Assembly (NCBI RefSeq): GCF_045209745.1
Contig: NZ_CP109273.1
Span: forward strand, 930,001-994,000
Length of the DNA stretch: 64,000 nt
Source: Micromonospora sp045209745
GTDB taxonomy: Bacteria > Actinomycetota > Actinomycetes > Mycobacteriales > Micromonosporaceae
Direction: 5' to 3'
Positions 54,214 to 62,551 of the stretch are shown piece by piece (position 1 is the first letter of the stretch; every line of letters starts with the position of its first letter). The notes beneath the pieces are model-generated. The model was not told the origin of the DNA. It worked only from the letters and a program-made list of their open reading frames with translations, and searched no databases. The position numbers and the translations under genes were made by a program.

Positions 54214-55313
54214 GCCTCCATGGTCTCGCGCAGCACCTCGACGAACGCGTCGGTGGTGTTTCGGTCGCGCACCGCCACCCGCAGCCAGTCCGGGCCCAGG
54301 CCGGGGAACGTGTCGCCTCGGCGCACCGCCCAGCCCCGCTCCCGCAGGGCGGCCCGGATCGGGGTCGCGCCCGGCAGGTGCAGCAGGACGAACGCGCTGG
54401 CAGGGCGGCCGACGACGCGTACACCGGGCAGGTCGGCAAGGCGGGCGACCAGGTGGTCGCGGTCGGCGGCGAGGTCGGCGGCGATCGCGCGTTCGGCCTG
54501 GACCGCGACGGCGCTGGCGCAGGCCGACGCGGCTGCCAGCGCGGGTGTGGACACGGCCCAGAGCGGCTGGACGGCGGCCAGCCGGGACAGCAGCTCCGGA
54601 GCGCCGAGCAGGTAACCGATCCGTAGGCCGGCCAGGCCCCACGTCTTGGTGAGGCTGCGCAGCACGAGCAGCCCGGGTAGGTCACGCCGCTCGGCCAGCG
54701 ACTCCGGCTCGCCGGGGTGCCCGGGGGCGATGGTGGTGTCGGCGAACGCCTCGTCGACCACCAGCACCCGGCCGGGGCGGGCCAGCGCGGCCACCGTCTG
54801 CGCCGGGTGCAGCACCGAGGTCGGGTTGGTCGGGTTACCGATCATCACCAGGTCGGCGTCGTCGGGCACCCGGGACGGGTCGAGCCGGAAGTCGTCGGCG
54901 GGGTCCAGCAGCACCCGCTCGACCGGGTGTCCGGCGGCCCGCAGTGCCGCTTCCGGCTCGGTGAACTGGGGGTGCACCACCACCGGCCGACGAACGCCGC
55001 GCAGCGCCTGGGCGATCAACACGAAGCCCTCGGCGGCGCCGGCGGTGAGCAGCACCTCGTTCGGGTGACGGCGGTGTCGGGCAGCGACCGCCGCCCGGGC
55101 CGGCGCCGGGTCCGGATAATGGGCCAGGTCGGTCAGGGTCGCGGCGATCGGATCGGCCAACCAGGCGGGAGGCCGCGCCTGACGGACGTTGACGGCGAGG
55201 TCGATCAGGCCGTCGCCGACCTCCGCGTCGCCGTGGTGCGCCAGATCTGGCTCGGGGGCGGCCGTCGGCTCGACCTCGGCGACCGGCACCGCTCCGCTCA
55301 GCTGATCAGACAT
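54210..55313 (-). CDS. cobC: threonine-phosphate decarboxylase-like aminotransferase (CobC)
   Basis: A 367-residue PLP enzyme of the class I/II aminotransferase fold, in the Rv2231c/CobC branch. It supplies the aminopropanol linker in cobalamin synthesis. Seen are LDLAVNVRQARPPAWL, LTAGAAEGFVLIAQAL, the NPTNPTSVLHP motif, VVDEAFAD and the PLP Lys in VLRSLTKTWGLAGLRIGYLLG. It heads the cobC-cobT-cysG/cobA unit. I looked for a cobalamin riboswitch upstream and did not find one. Confidence 0.9.
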   Translation of the reverse strand: MSDQLSGAVPVAEVEPTAAPEPDLAHHGDAEVGDGLIDLAVNVRQARPPAWLADPIAATLTDLAHYPDPAPARAAVAARHRRHPNEVLLTAGAAEGFVLIAQALRGVRRPVVVHPQFTEPEAALRAAGHPVERVLLDPADDFRLDPSRVPDDADLVMIGNPTNPTSVLHPAQTVAALARPGRVLVVDEAFADTTIAPGHPGEPESLAERRDLPGLLVLRSLTKTWGLAGLRIGYLLGAPELLSRLAAVQPLWAVSTPALAAASACASAVAVQAERAIAADLAADRDHLVARLADLPGVRVVGRPASAFVLLHLPGATPIRAALRERGWAVRRGDTFPGLGPDWLRVAVRDRNTTDAFVEVLRETMEA

Positions 55314-55422
55314 GTCCGCGATCCTGCCGGGAAGGTGGCCGGTGGGACAGTCGATGTCGGCGTAAGCCACGTCACCACCCACCGGTTTAAGAGTTCTTCT
55401 CAGGTGTGAATCGGAAATGTCA

Positions 55423-55428
55423 TAACTT
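55423..55428 (+). promoter_or_regulatory. -10 box for leaderless PBP transcript
   Basis: TAACTT lies 6 nt before GTG 55435. Confidence 0.45.
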
Positions 55429-55434
55429 GTCCAT

Positions 55435-57564
55435 GTGAGCAACCGACCCCTTGCTGCCGCTGGTCGACTCGTCCCTCTACTCCGCGCCGGACTGATCGCC
55501 GCAATCGTGATCGCCGCAGCCGCGTACCCGCTCGTGGCCCTCACCGGGCTCGGCGCGAAGGCCACCGCGCACGCCGCAGACCAGAAAACCAGAGTGCTGG
55601 CCACCGCCATGCCCGCCGAGACCTCGTATGTCTACGCCCCGGACGGCAGGACCGTGCTGACCATGTTCTACGAGGAGTACCGGCAGTACACCAAGCTGTC
55701 GGACATGTCGCCGAACATCCAGCAGGCGATCGTCGCCGCCGAAGACTCCCGCTTCTACCAGCACCACGGCGTCGACCCGAAGGGCGTCGCCCGGGCCTTC
55801 GTCTCCAACGCCCGCTCCGGCGGCTCCCAGGGCGCCTCGACGCTGACCATGCAGTACGTCCGGATGGCCCTGCGGGACAGCGCGACCACGCCCAAGGAAG
55901 TCCAGGAAGCCACCCAGCAGACCAGCCTGCGCAAGGTCAAGGAAATGCGGATGGCGCTGGACCTGGAGAAGGAGATGAGCAAGGAACAGATCATGGAGCG
56001 CTACCTGAACTCGGCGTACTTCGGGCACCGGGCCTACGGCATCTACGCGGCCAGCGAGATCTTCTTCTCCAAGACCCCGAAGAACCTCACCCCGGTCGAG
56101 GCCGCCACCCTCGCCGGGCTGGTCAAGTCCCCGTCGGAATACGACCCGGCCGACTCCGACCAGAAGGAGGCCACCGGCCGGCGCAACTACGTGCTGGACC
56201 GGATGAGCCAGCTCGGGTACCTCTCCCCCGACTCGGTCGCCGCCGCCAAGTCCGAGCCGATCCGGCTGAAGCTGACGACCCCGCCGCACGACTGCGCCGC
56301 GTTGTCGGAGAAGTACAACAGCTGGGGCTTCGCCTGCGACTACCTGAAGAACTGGTGGAGTACGCAGCCCGCCTTCGGGGCGAACCGGCTGGAGCGGATG
56401 GACAAGCTGCGCCGAGGCGGCTACCGGATCGTGCTCAGCCTCGACCCGAAGATCCAGGAGGCGGCGGAGAAGAACGTCGGTACCAAGGAGGCCACCGGCA
56501 GCCCGTTCGCCAACGGAATCGTGGTCTCCGAGCCGGGCACCGGACGGGTCAAGGCGATGGCGGTGAACCGGACGTACTCGCTGGACCTGAGCGAGAACCC
56601 ACCGAACTCCAACCCCGAGGCCGGGCCGAAGATGAAGGCCAACTACCCGAACACGGTGGCGCCCCTGCTCGGCGGCGGTGACCTGGCGGGCTACCAGGCC
56701 GGGTCGACGTTCAAGATGTTCCCGATGCTGGCCGCGCTCGACTCGGGGATGAAACTCTCGACATCGTTCAACGCCCCGTACCGCTACCAGTCGGCCGTCT
56801 ACGACGGTTGGGCGCCCACCAATGCCAGCGGCGCGATGACCGGCCAACAGACCATGTGGTCCGGCTTCGGCAAGTCGGTCAACACCTACTTCGTGTGGCT
56901 GGAGGAGAAGGTCGGCGCGGAACGGGCGGTACGGCTGGCGGAACAGCTCGGGCTACGCTGGCGCACCGACGTGGACCGGGACCACGCCTCGCCCACGAGA
57001 GCGTCGAAGTGGGGCGCGTTCACCCTGGGCGTCTCCGATGCCACCCCGCTGGAGATGGCGAACGCCTACGCTGCCGTCGCGGCCGACGGCCGTTACTGCG
57101 AGGCGATCCCGGTGTCGGCGATCATGAACCGGGACGGCACGCCGACCACGTACATCACCCCTGGCGGCATCCATCGCGAGGTGGCAAAGCCACGCTGCCG
57201 TCAGGTGGTCAGCGCGGACGCCGCTCGGGCGGCCACCGACGCGGCCCGCTGCCCGACCGGGGACACCCCGGCGCGCGGCAGCTGCGGCGGCTGGTCCACC
57301 GCCGACAGCGTGCGGGGCACGGTCGGGCGCCCGGTGGCCGGCAAGACCGGTACCACCGACAGCACCCGGTCCGCCTGGTTCGTCGGCTACACCCCGGAGT
57401 TGGCCGCGGCGAGCTTCATCTCCGACCCGGACAACCCGTTCAACGCCGTCGGTGACGGGCAGTCCCAGATCCCGATCGCCGCGGTCGCCGAAACCCTGCG
57501 CGACGGACTGAAGGGCACACCGACCCGCCAGTTCACCCCACCATCGGACGCGATCGTCGGCTGA
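55435..57564 (+). CDS. bifunctional penicillin-binding protein (transglycosylase/transpeptidase)
   Basis: A 709-residue class A PBP that polymerises and cross-links peptidoglycan outside the membrane. One N-terminal membrane helix (about residues 18-38) is followed by a GT51 domain with Glu103 in VAAEDSRFYQHHGVD. The transpeptidase domain has Ser424 in GSTFK, SVN at 481-483 and KTGTT near 637. A Cys-containing insert occurs before the KTG motif (CPTGDTPARGSCGG). It lies between cobalamin genes but transcribed in the opposite direction. Confidence 0.94.
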   Translation: MSNRPLAAAGRLVPLLRAGLIAAIVIAAAAYPLVALTGLGAKATAHAADQKTRVLATAMPAETSYVYAPDGRTVLTMFYEEYRQYTKLSDMSPNIQQAIVAAEDSRFYQHHGVDPKGVARAFVSNARSGGSQGASTLTMQYVRMALRDSATTPKEVQEATQQTSLRKVKEMRMALDLEKEMSKEQIMERYLNSAYFGHRAYGIYAASEIFFSKTPKNLTPVEAATLAGLVKSPSEYDPADSDQKEATGRRNYVLDRMSQLGYLSPDSVAAAKSEPIRLKLTTPPHDCAALSEKYNSWGFACDYLKNWWSTQPAFGANRLERMDKLRRGGYRIVLSLDPKIQEAAEKNVGTKEATGSPFANGIVVSEPGTGRVKAMAVNRTYSLDLSENPPNSNPEAGPKMKANYPNTVAPLLGGGDLAGYQAGSTFKMFPMLAALDSGMKLSTSFNAPYRYQSAVYDGWAPTNASGAMTGQQTMWSGFGKSVNTYFVWLEEKVGAERAVRLAEQLGLRWRTDVDRDHASPTRASKWGAFTLGVSDATPLEMANAYAAVAADGRYCEAIPVSAIMNRDGTPTTYITPGGIHREVAKPRCRQVVSADAARAATDAARCPTGDTPARGSCGGWSTADSVRGTVGRPVAGKTGTTDSTRSAWFVGYTPELAAASFISDPDNPFNAVGDGQSQIPIAAVAETLRDGLKGTPTRQFTPPSDAIVG

Positions 57565-57575
57565 CCCGGCGAGGG

Positions 57576-58145
57576 TCAGCGCAGGTCGGCGGCGACGAAC
57601 GACCAGACCTCAAGATCCACCCGTCCGGCGCTGACGAACCCGGCGTTACGCAGCAGACCCTCGTAGCTGAACCCGGCCTTCTCGGCGACCCGGCGCGAGG
57701 CCAGGTTGCCGGGCGCCACCCGCAGCTCGACCCGTTGAAAGCCGTGCTCCAGGATCAACGCGATGGCCACCGCGTCGACGGCTTCGGCGGCGAGACCGAA
57801 GCCCCGCGCGTGTGGCGCCATCGCGTAGGAGATCTCGGTGAGGCGGGCGCCCCAGTCGGTGCGCCGCGTCCACAGCGACCCCACCATCTGGTCGTCCTCC
57901 CGCCGGAGGACGGCGTAATGGTCACCCTCACCGCTGTCCCGCCGCTGCCGGGCCAGCTCCGTGCACCAGGCGTGCCCGTCGATCGGGCCGGATTCGTCGG
58001 GCAGCGGCAGCCAACGCCGGGTCAACTTGTCGGCGAAGATCTCCCCGGCCGCCGTCGCGTCCGCCGCCGTGAGCCGACGCACCTCGGTGCGCGGAGTGGA
58101 GACGGTCAACACCGGAAAGCGGCGCACCGCCACCTGACCGATCAC
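57576..58145 (-). CDS. GNAT N-acetyltransferase (RimJ-like)
   Basis: A 189-residue acetyltransferase resembling RimJ/RimL-type enzymes that acetylate protein N-termini or small amines. VSTPRTEVRRLTAADATAAGEIF leads; the acetyl-CoA loop is in ISYAMAPHARGFGLAAEAVDAVAIALI, and VELRVAPGNLASRRVAEKAGFSYEG is typical. GTG 58145 overlaps the cobB stop by 4 nt, so it is translated with CobB. The target is unknown. Confidence 0.9.
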   Translation of the reverse strand: MIGQVAVRRFPVLTVSTPRTEVRRLTAADATAAGEIFADKLTRRWLPLPDESGPIDGHAWCTELARQRRDSGEGDHYAVLRREDDQMVGSLWTRRTDWGARLTEISYAMAPHARGFGLAAEAVDAVAIALILEHGFQRVELRVAPGNLASRRVAEKAGFSYEGLLRNAGFVSAGRVDLEVWSFVAADLR

Positions 58146-59548
58146 ACCGACACCCCGCCGGGCTGCGCGGGCACCACCTCGTTCGTCGGGTCGGCCGCCG
58201 CCGCGGCGACCAACCGGGCGGCCGTCGCCGGATGACCGGCCCAGTGCAGGGTGAGCTGCGAGGCGTGCACGTTGCGCCAGACGAAGCCCTCCGGCGCGCC
58301 ACCATCCCAGCTCCACGCCGGGCGCTGACCAGCGCGCGGGGTGAGCACCGCACGGTGCGCCTTGTGCCCGACCAGCACCGTGCCATGGGCGGCGACAACA
58401 CTGTCGGTCTGGGCGGTCGCCTCCCGGTAGCCGGCCACCAGGCCGTCCCGGCTGACGCCGACCGCGTCCAGGACACCGCACATCGGCAGCCCGTCCAGCT
58501 CCCGGGCCAACCAGAGCAACCCGGTGCCCTCGGCGACCACGGGACGCCCGGTACGCGCCAACTCGGCCACCGCGATGCAGAGCCGCCGGTTGGCCGACAA
58601 CTGCTCGGCGTACGTCTCGGGCAGCGCACCCCCGACGACCAGCGCACGGGTGCCGACCGGCAGTGCCTCGTCGCGCAGCGGATCGACGGTGACGACCTCG
58701 GCGCCGGCGGCCCGCAGCAACTCCGCGGTCTCCGGGTGGCTGAAGCTGCCGCCCGGCCCACCGGCCAGTGCCACCAGCGGGCGGTCCGCCGGGGCGGTGA
58801 ACGCACCCAGGGCCTCCTCGGGAGACCAGGCCGGTGCCGGCAGCGGCGGGGCGGAGCCGGCCAGCCCGAGCAGCCGTTCCAGGTCGACCGTGGCGGCGAC
58901 GGCCTCGCCCAACCGGCGGACCGCGCGGACGGCATCGGCGGACCCGTCGACCACCGGCGCCACACCGTGCCGCCGTGACGGCAGCACCGCCGGCAGGTCG
59001 TGACGACGCAGCGCGCCGTAGACCGGCACGCCGACGTCGTCCAACGCCTCACGCAGCATGCCCTCGTGCCGCGAGGACGCCACCCGGTTGAGGATCACCC
59101 CGCCGAGCCACAACTGCTCGTCGTACGAGCGGAAACCGTGCACGAGGGCCGCCACCGACTGACCCATCGCGGCAACATCCACGACGAGCACCACCGGGCT
59201 GCGCAGCGCGGCGGCTGCGGCAGCCGTGGACTCCTGCTCCGGACGGCCGCCGACGGAGTCGTACAGCCCCATGCTGCCCTGCACCACGGCGAGCCCGGCA
59301 CCGGCGGCGCCGTGGGCCACCAGCGGAGCGAGCCGGTCGACGCCGACAAGCCGGGGATCGATCACCCGACCTGGCCGACCGGAGGCAAGGCCGAGGTAGG
59401 CGGCGTCGACGTGGTCCGGCCCGAGCTTGAACCCGGCGACGTCGACACCCCGCTCGGCCAGGGCGGCGAGCAGCCCGATCGCCAGCGCGTTCTTACCGTG
59501 CCCGGAGGACGGCGCGCTGAGCACCAGGCGCGGCACGACGGTCATCAT
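58142..59548 (-). CDS. cobB: CobB-like cobyrinate a,c-diamide synthase with altered glutaminase site
   Basis: A 468-residue CobB/CbiA family protein that amidates the a and c carboxylates of the corrin ring. The N-terminal synthetase domain has a P-loop-like SSGHGKNALAIG, KLGPDHVDAAY and GSMGLYDSVGG; VGGALPETYAEQL and FSHPETAELLRAAGAE are family blocks. In the glutaminase domain the usual AECGGL reads AEGTGL, so the nucleophilic Cys is missing, and GHEFH reads GHKAH. It may use free ammonia or another subunit. A good GAGGAG site precedes ATG. Confidence 0.85.
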   Translation of the reverse strand: MMTVVPRLVLSAPSSGHGKNALAIGLLAALAERGVDVAGFKLGPDHVDAAYLGLASGRPGRVIDPRLVGVDRLAPLVAHGAAGAGLAVVQGSMGLYDSVGGRPEQESTAAAAAALRSPVVLVVDVAAMGQSVAALVHGFRSYDEQLWLGGVILNRVASSRHEGMLREALDDVGVPVYGALRRHDLPAVLPSRRHGVAPVVDGSADAVRAVRRLGEAVAATVDLERLLGLAGSAPPLPAPAWSPEEALGAFTAPADRPLVALAGGPGGSFSHPETAELLRAAGAEVVTVDPLRDEALPVGTRALVVGGALPETYAEQLSANRRLCIAVAELARTGRPVVAEGTGLLWLARELDGLPMCGVLDAVGVSRDGLVAGYREATAQTDSVVAAHGTVLVGHKAHRAVLTPRAGQRPAWSWDGGAPEGFVWRNVHASQLTLHWAGHPATAARLVAAAAADPTNEVVPAQPGGVSV

Positions 59549-59714
59549 CGACTCCTCGCGAACGGCAGCGGGTACGCGACGGGACGACCGGGGCCGATCC
59601 GTCGGCGTGACGATACCCGTCCGGCCGAAGACACGAGCACCGCCAACCGGGGCCGGCGGCCCGCTCCCGGCACGGATCCGGCCCGGTCCAGGTCAGTGGC
59701 GTCGGTCATACGAG

Positions 59715-59720
59715 TAGCCT
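59715..59720 (+). promoter_or_regulatory. -10 box for leaderless SURF1 transcript
   Basis: TAGCCT lies 7 nt before GTG 59728. Confidence 0.45.
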
Positions 59721-59727
59721 CGATGCC

Positions 59728-60549
59728 GTGTACCGGTTCCTGCTGAGCCCACGCTGGCTGGGCGCTCTCGCGCTGACCATGGTCGCCGCCGCCGTCATGG
59801 TGCTGCTCGGCAACTGGCAGCTGGACCGCTACCAGGGGCGCACCGAGGTCAACGAGCAGATCGACGCGGGCCAGCGGATGACCCCGGCACCGCTGGCCGA
59901 CGCGCTGCGCGTCCCCACCGGCGGCGCGGGGACGGTGGGCCCGGCCCCCGCCAAGGACAAGGTCTGGACCCGGGTCACCGTCACCGGCCGGTACGACCCG
60001 ACGAACACCGTGCTGGTCCGTGGCCGGACGGTGGACAGCCGGGTCGGCTTCGAGGTGCTCACCCCGCTGGTGCTCGCCGACGGCTCGGCGCTGCTGGTGG
60101 ACCGGGGCTGGATCCCGCCGGCGCCGGGTGGGGCGACCGCCCAGCCACCGGTGCCCGCCGCGCCGACCGGCGACGTGACGGTGGTCGGTCGGGTGCACGA
60201 GACCGAGAGCGGCGCTGGCGCGGTGGCGCGGCGCGACGGGCGGCTGGAGATCCGCCGGATCGGGGTGTCGCGGCTGGCCGGCGAGCTGCCCTACCCGGTC
60301 TACGGTGCCTACCTGCTGCTCGACGAGCAGACCCCGGCGGCCGACCCGGTGTTCAAGGCGGTGCCGGTCGGGCACGCCAACAACTGGCAGAACTTCGGCT
60401 ATGTCGTGCAGTGGTGGCTCTTCGCGGTGATGGCCCTGTTCGGCTACGGCTGGGTGGCTCGCCGGGAGGCCCACCGCGCCGCCGGCATCGGCACCACCCC
60501 GGTTCCGTTGGACCGGGCGGCCGAGCCGACGCCGAGCGCGTCCGCCTGA
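59728..60549 (+). CDS. SURF1 family cytochrome oxidase assembly protein
   Basis: A 273-residue membrane protein of the SURF1 family, which helps assemble haem-copper oxidases. Two membrane helices bracket an outside domain: about residues 9-27 (LGALALTMVAAAVMVLLGNWQL) and 222-242. Family marks are LGNWQLDRYQGR, VLVRGRTVDSRVGFEVLTPL, LLVDRGWIPP and HANNWQNFGYVVQWWLFA. GTG 59728 fits the TAGCCT box 7 nt upstream. It ends 40 nt before the convergent ligase. Confidence 0.92.
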   Translation: MYRFLLSPRWLGALALTMVAAAVMVLLGNWQLDRYQGRTEVNEQIDAGQRMTPAPLADALRVPTGGAGTVGPAPAKDKVWTRVTVTGRYDPTNTVLVRGRTVDSRVGFEVLTPLVLADGSALLVDRGWIPPAPGGATAQPPVPAAPTGDVTVVGRVHETESGAGAVARRDGRLEIRRIGVSRLAGELPYPVYGAYLLLDEQTPAADPVFKAVPVGHANNWQNFGYVVQWWLFAVMALFGYGWVARREAHRAAGIGTTPVPLDRAAEPTPSASA

Positions 60550-60588
60550 CCCGGCCCGCTCCGGTCGGCACGAGGGCCGCTCTGGCGG

Positions 60589-62181
60589 TCAGTCGGTGGG
60601 GCGGCCGGTGTGGATGGCACGGACCGCGTCGATGGTGTCGGCCTCGGCGGCGGACTTGTCGTCGCGATACCGCACCACCCGGGCGAACCGCAGCGTCATC
60701 CCCCCGGGATAACGCGAGCTTGTCTGCACCCCGTCGAAGGCGATCTCCACCACCTGCTCGGGGCGGACCCGGACCACCCAGTCGCCGCGCTCCACGGCGA
60801 GGTCGAGGAAGCGCTCGGTCTGCCAGCGCAGCAACTCGTCGGTGAGCCCCTTGAACGTCTTGCCGAGCATCACGAAGTCGCCGGTGTGCGGGTCACGCGC
60901 GCCCAGGTGCAGGTTGGACAGCCAGCCCTGCCGTCGGCCACTGCCCCACTCGACGGCGAGCACCACCAGGTCGAGGGTGTGCCGGGGCTTGACCTTGACC
61001 CAGGCGGCACCCCGCCGGCCGGCGTCGTAGGGGGCGTCCGGTGCCTTGACCACCACGCCCTCCTGCCCGGCGTCGAGCGCGGCGGCGAACGCGGCAGCGG
61101 CCTGCTCGGGGCTGTCAACCTCCACGCGCCCCACCAGCAGCGAGGCGTCCACCGCACCCGCGAGGGCAGCCCACCGCTCCCGGCCGGGCAGGTCGATCAG
61201 ATCCCGGCCGTCGAGGTGCAGCAGGTCGAAGAAGTACGGAGTGAGCACGGTCGCGCCGGTGCTGGCGGCCGCCGCGAGCACCGCCGGGGCGACCGGCGTG
61301 CGCCCGGTGGTGCTGGGGGTGGTGCGTCGGGCTGCCCGGCTCGACGTTTGCTGGAACGGCAGCGGGCGGCCCGTCTCGTCCAGGCCGATCGCCTCGCCGT
61401 CGAGCACCAACTCCCGGCCCGGCAGGGCACGGACCGTGGCGACCACCTCGGGCACCCGGGCGGTGATCTCGTCGAGGCTGCGGGTGAAGACGGCGATGTC
61501 GGCACCGGAGCGGTGCACCTGGATGCGGATGCCGTCGAGTTTCACGTCGACCACCGCTGGCGTGCCGGTAGCGGCGACTGCCTCGTCGACCGAGGGTGCG
61601 CTCTGCGCGAGCATCGGCGCCAGCGGCCGGCCGACCTGCAGGCCGAACCCGGCCAACTCGGCGGCCCCTCCGGCCAGGGCGGCCACCGCCACGGCCCGCA
61701 GGTCACCGGCGAGGAGCAGGGCCCGTCGGACCGCCGCCACCGGCACCTCGGCGGCCCTGGCCACCGCGTCGGCGAGGAGCCCGGCCTGGGCACCCTGGCG
61801 CAGCTCACCGCTGAACAGGCCGGTGAGCAGGCGCTGCTCGTCGGCCGTCGCCGCCGCGTAGAGAGCGCCGAGCAGCACCCGACGCCGGGCCTGCGAGCCC
61901 GAACCATGCACCGCGGCGATCTGCGCGATGGCCGTGTCGACGGCGGCCACGGTCAACGTCGGCTCGGCGGCCGGTGGTGGCAGGTCACGCAGGCTCGCGT
62001 AGCCGACCCCGGTCTGCCGTTGGCGCAGCTCACCGGCGAGATAGCCGGCGCCGGGCTCGACCTCGGCCGGGTCGAGCCGGCGCAGCGCATCAGCGAGCAG
62101 CTCCACCTTGGCCCGCCGGCCGCTGGTGGCGCCGACGGCGGCGGAGGTGGCTGCCAGGTCGAGGAACCGCACGCAGCCCAT
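60589..62181 (-). CDS. ATP-dependent DNA ligase
   Basis: A 530-residue LigB-type ATP-dependent ligase. The N-terminal DNA-binding domain (residues 1-185) precedes the nucleotidyltransferase domain with the adenylated Lys214 in VDVKLDGIRIQVH. Further motifs are LDGEAIGLDE, EGVVVKAPDAPYDAGRRGAAWVKVKP and the OB-fold domain to the end. Actinomycetes carry such ligases beside the essential NAD-dependent LigA, probably for repair. The start at MGCVRFLD is preferred; a GTG four codons earlier lies against the upstream hairpin. Confidence 0.94.
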   Translation of the reverse strand: MGCVRFLDLAATSAAVGATSGRRAKVELLADALRRLDPAEVEPGAGYLAGELRQRQTGVGYASLRDLPPPAAEPTLTVAAVDTAIAQIAAVHGSGSQARRRVLLGALYAAATADEQRLLTGLFSGELRQGAQAGLLADAVARAAEVPVAAVRRALLLAGDLRAVAVAALAGGAAELAGFGLQVGRPLAPMLAQSAPSVDEAVAATGTPAVVDVKLDGIRIQVHRSGADIAVFTRSLDEITARVPEVVATVRALPGRELVLDGEAIGLDETGRPLPFQQTSSRAARRTTPSTTGRTPVAPAVLAAAASTGATVLTPYFFDLLHLDGRDLIDLPGRERWAALAGAVDASLLVGRVEVDSPEQAAAAFAAALDAGQEGVVVKAPDAPYDAGRRGAAWVKVKPRHTLDLVVLAVEWGSGRRQGWLSNLHLGARDPHTGDFVMLGKTFKGLTDELLRWQTERFLDLAVERGDWVVRVRPEQVVEIAFDGVQTSSRYPGGMTLRFARVVRYRDDKSAAEADTIDAVRAIHTGRPTD

Positions 62182-62195
62182 CCTGCCAGTCACCT

Positions 62196-62235
62196 CCGAC
62201 ACCGCCCGGGCATTGCCGTGCCCGGGCGGTGTCGG
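62196..62235 (-). terminator. 17-bp perfect hairpin between ligase and DUF222-like gene
   Basis: The arm CCGACACCGCCCGGGCA (62196-62212) pairs perfectly with 62219-62235; loop TTGCCG. It lies 32 nt past the stop of the small upstream gene and 15 nt before the ligase ATG, so the ligase needs a promoter within or beside it, or readthrough. Confidence 0.75.
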
Positions 62236-62267
62236 CAGGGTGCCGCCCGCCCTGCGCGGACGACGGA

Positions 62268-62474
62268 TCAGGCGGAGACGGGCTCCTCGATGCGCAACCC
62301 CCGGGCACGAACCTCCCCGGCGACCCGGGAGAGCACCGAGTCGAGGGCGACCAGGGCGGCGGAGAGCTCACCGAGCTGTTCGTTGAGCGTGTCCTCGGAC
62401 CACGCGGAGACGTCGACATCTCCCAGCGCGCTGACAGCGGCCCCCAACCGGGCCATCACCTCGTTCGTACTCAT
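62268..62474 (-). CDS. small protein resembling N-terminus of DUF222/HNH proteins
   Basis: A 68-residue helical protein (MSTNEVMARLGAAVSALGDV...). The part WSEDTLNEQLGELSAALVALDSVLSRVAGEVRARG recalls the first helices of DUF222 (13E12-type) proteins, which normally continue for 300 or more residues and may end in an HNH domain. Here it stops cleanly. It may be a remnant or a stand-alone domain. TAGCCT lies 7 nt before ATG 62474, so the gene appears expressed as a leaderless mRNA. Confidence 0.65.
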   Translation of the reverse strand: MSTNEVMARLGAAVSALGDVDVSAWSEDTLNEQLGELSAALVALDSVLSRVAGEVRARGLRIEEPVSA

Positions 62475-62481
62475 GTTCGAA

Positions 62482-62487
62482 AGGCTA
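62482..62487 (-). promoter_or_regulatory. -10 box for leaderless small gene
   Basis: TAGCCT lies 7 nt upstream of the ATG at 62474 on the minus strand. Confidence 0.45.
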
Positions 62488-62551
62488 TAACAGCCGGCCG
62501 TTCGACACGCCGTAAACTCCCAGATCAGGCCCAAAGTTGCCGTTCCGACAC

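Noticed and set aside
55314..55434. Cobalamin riboswitch upstream of cobC
   Set aside because: The B12-box and conserved GCCACTG-like core are not recognisable on either strand in this 121-nt gap.
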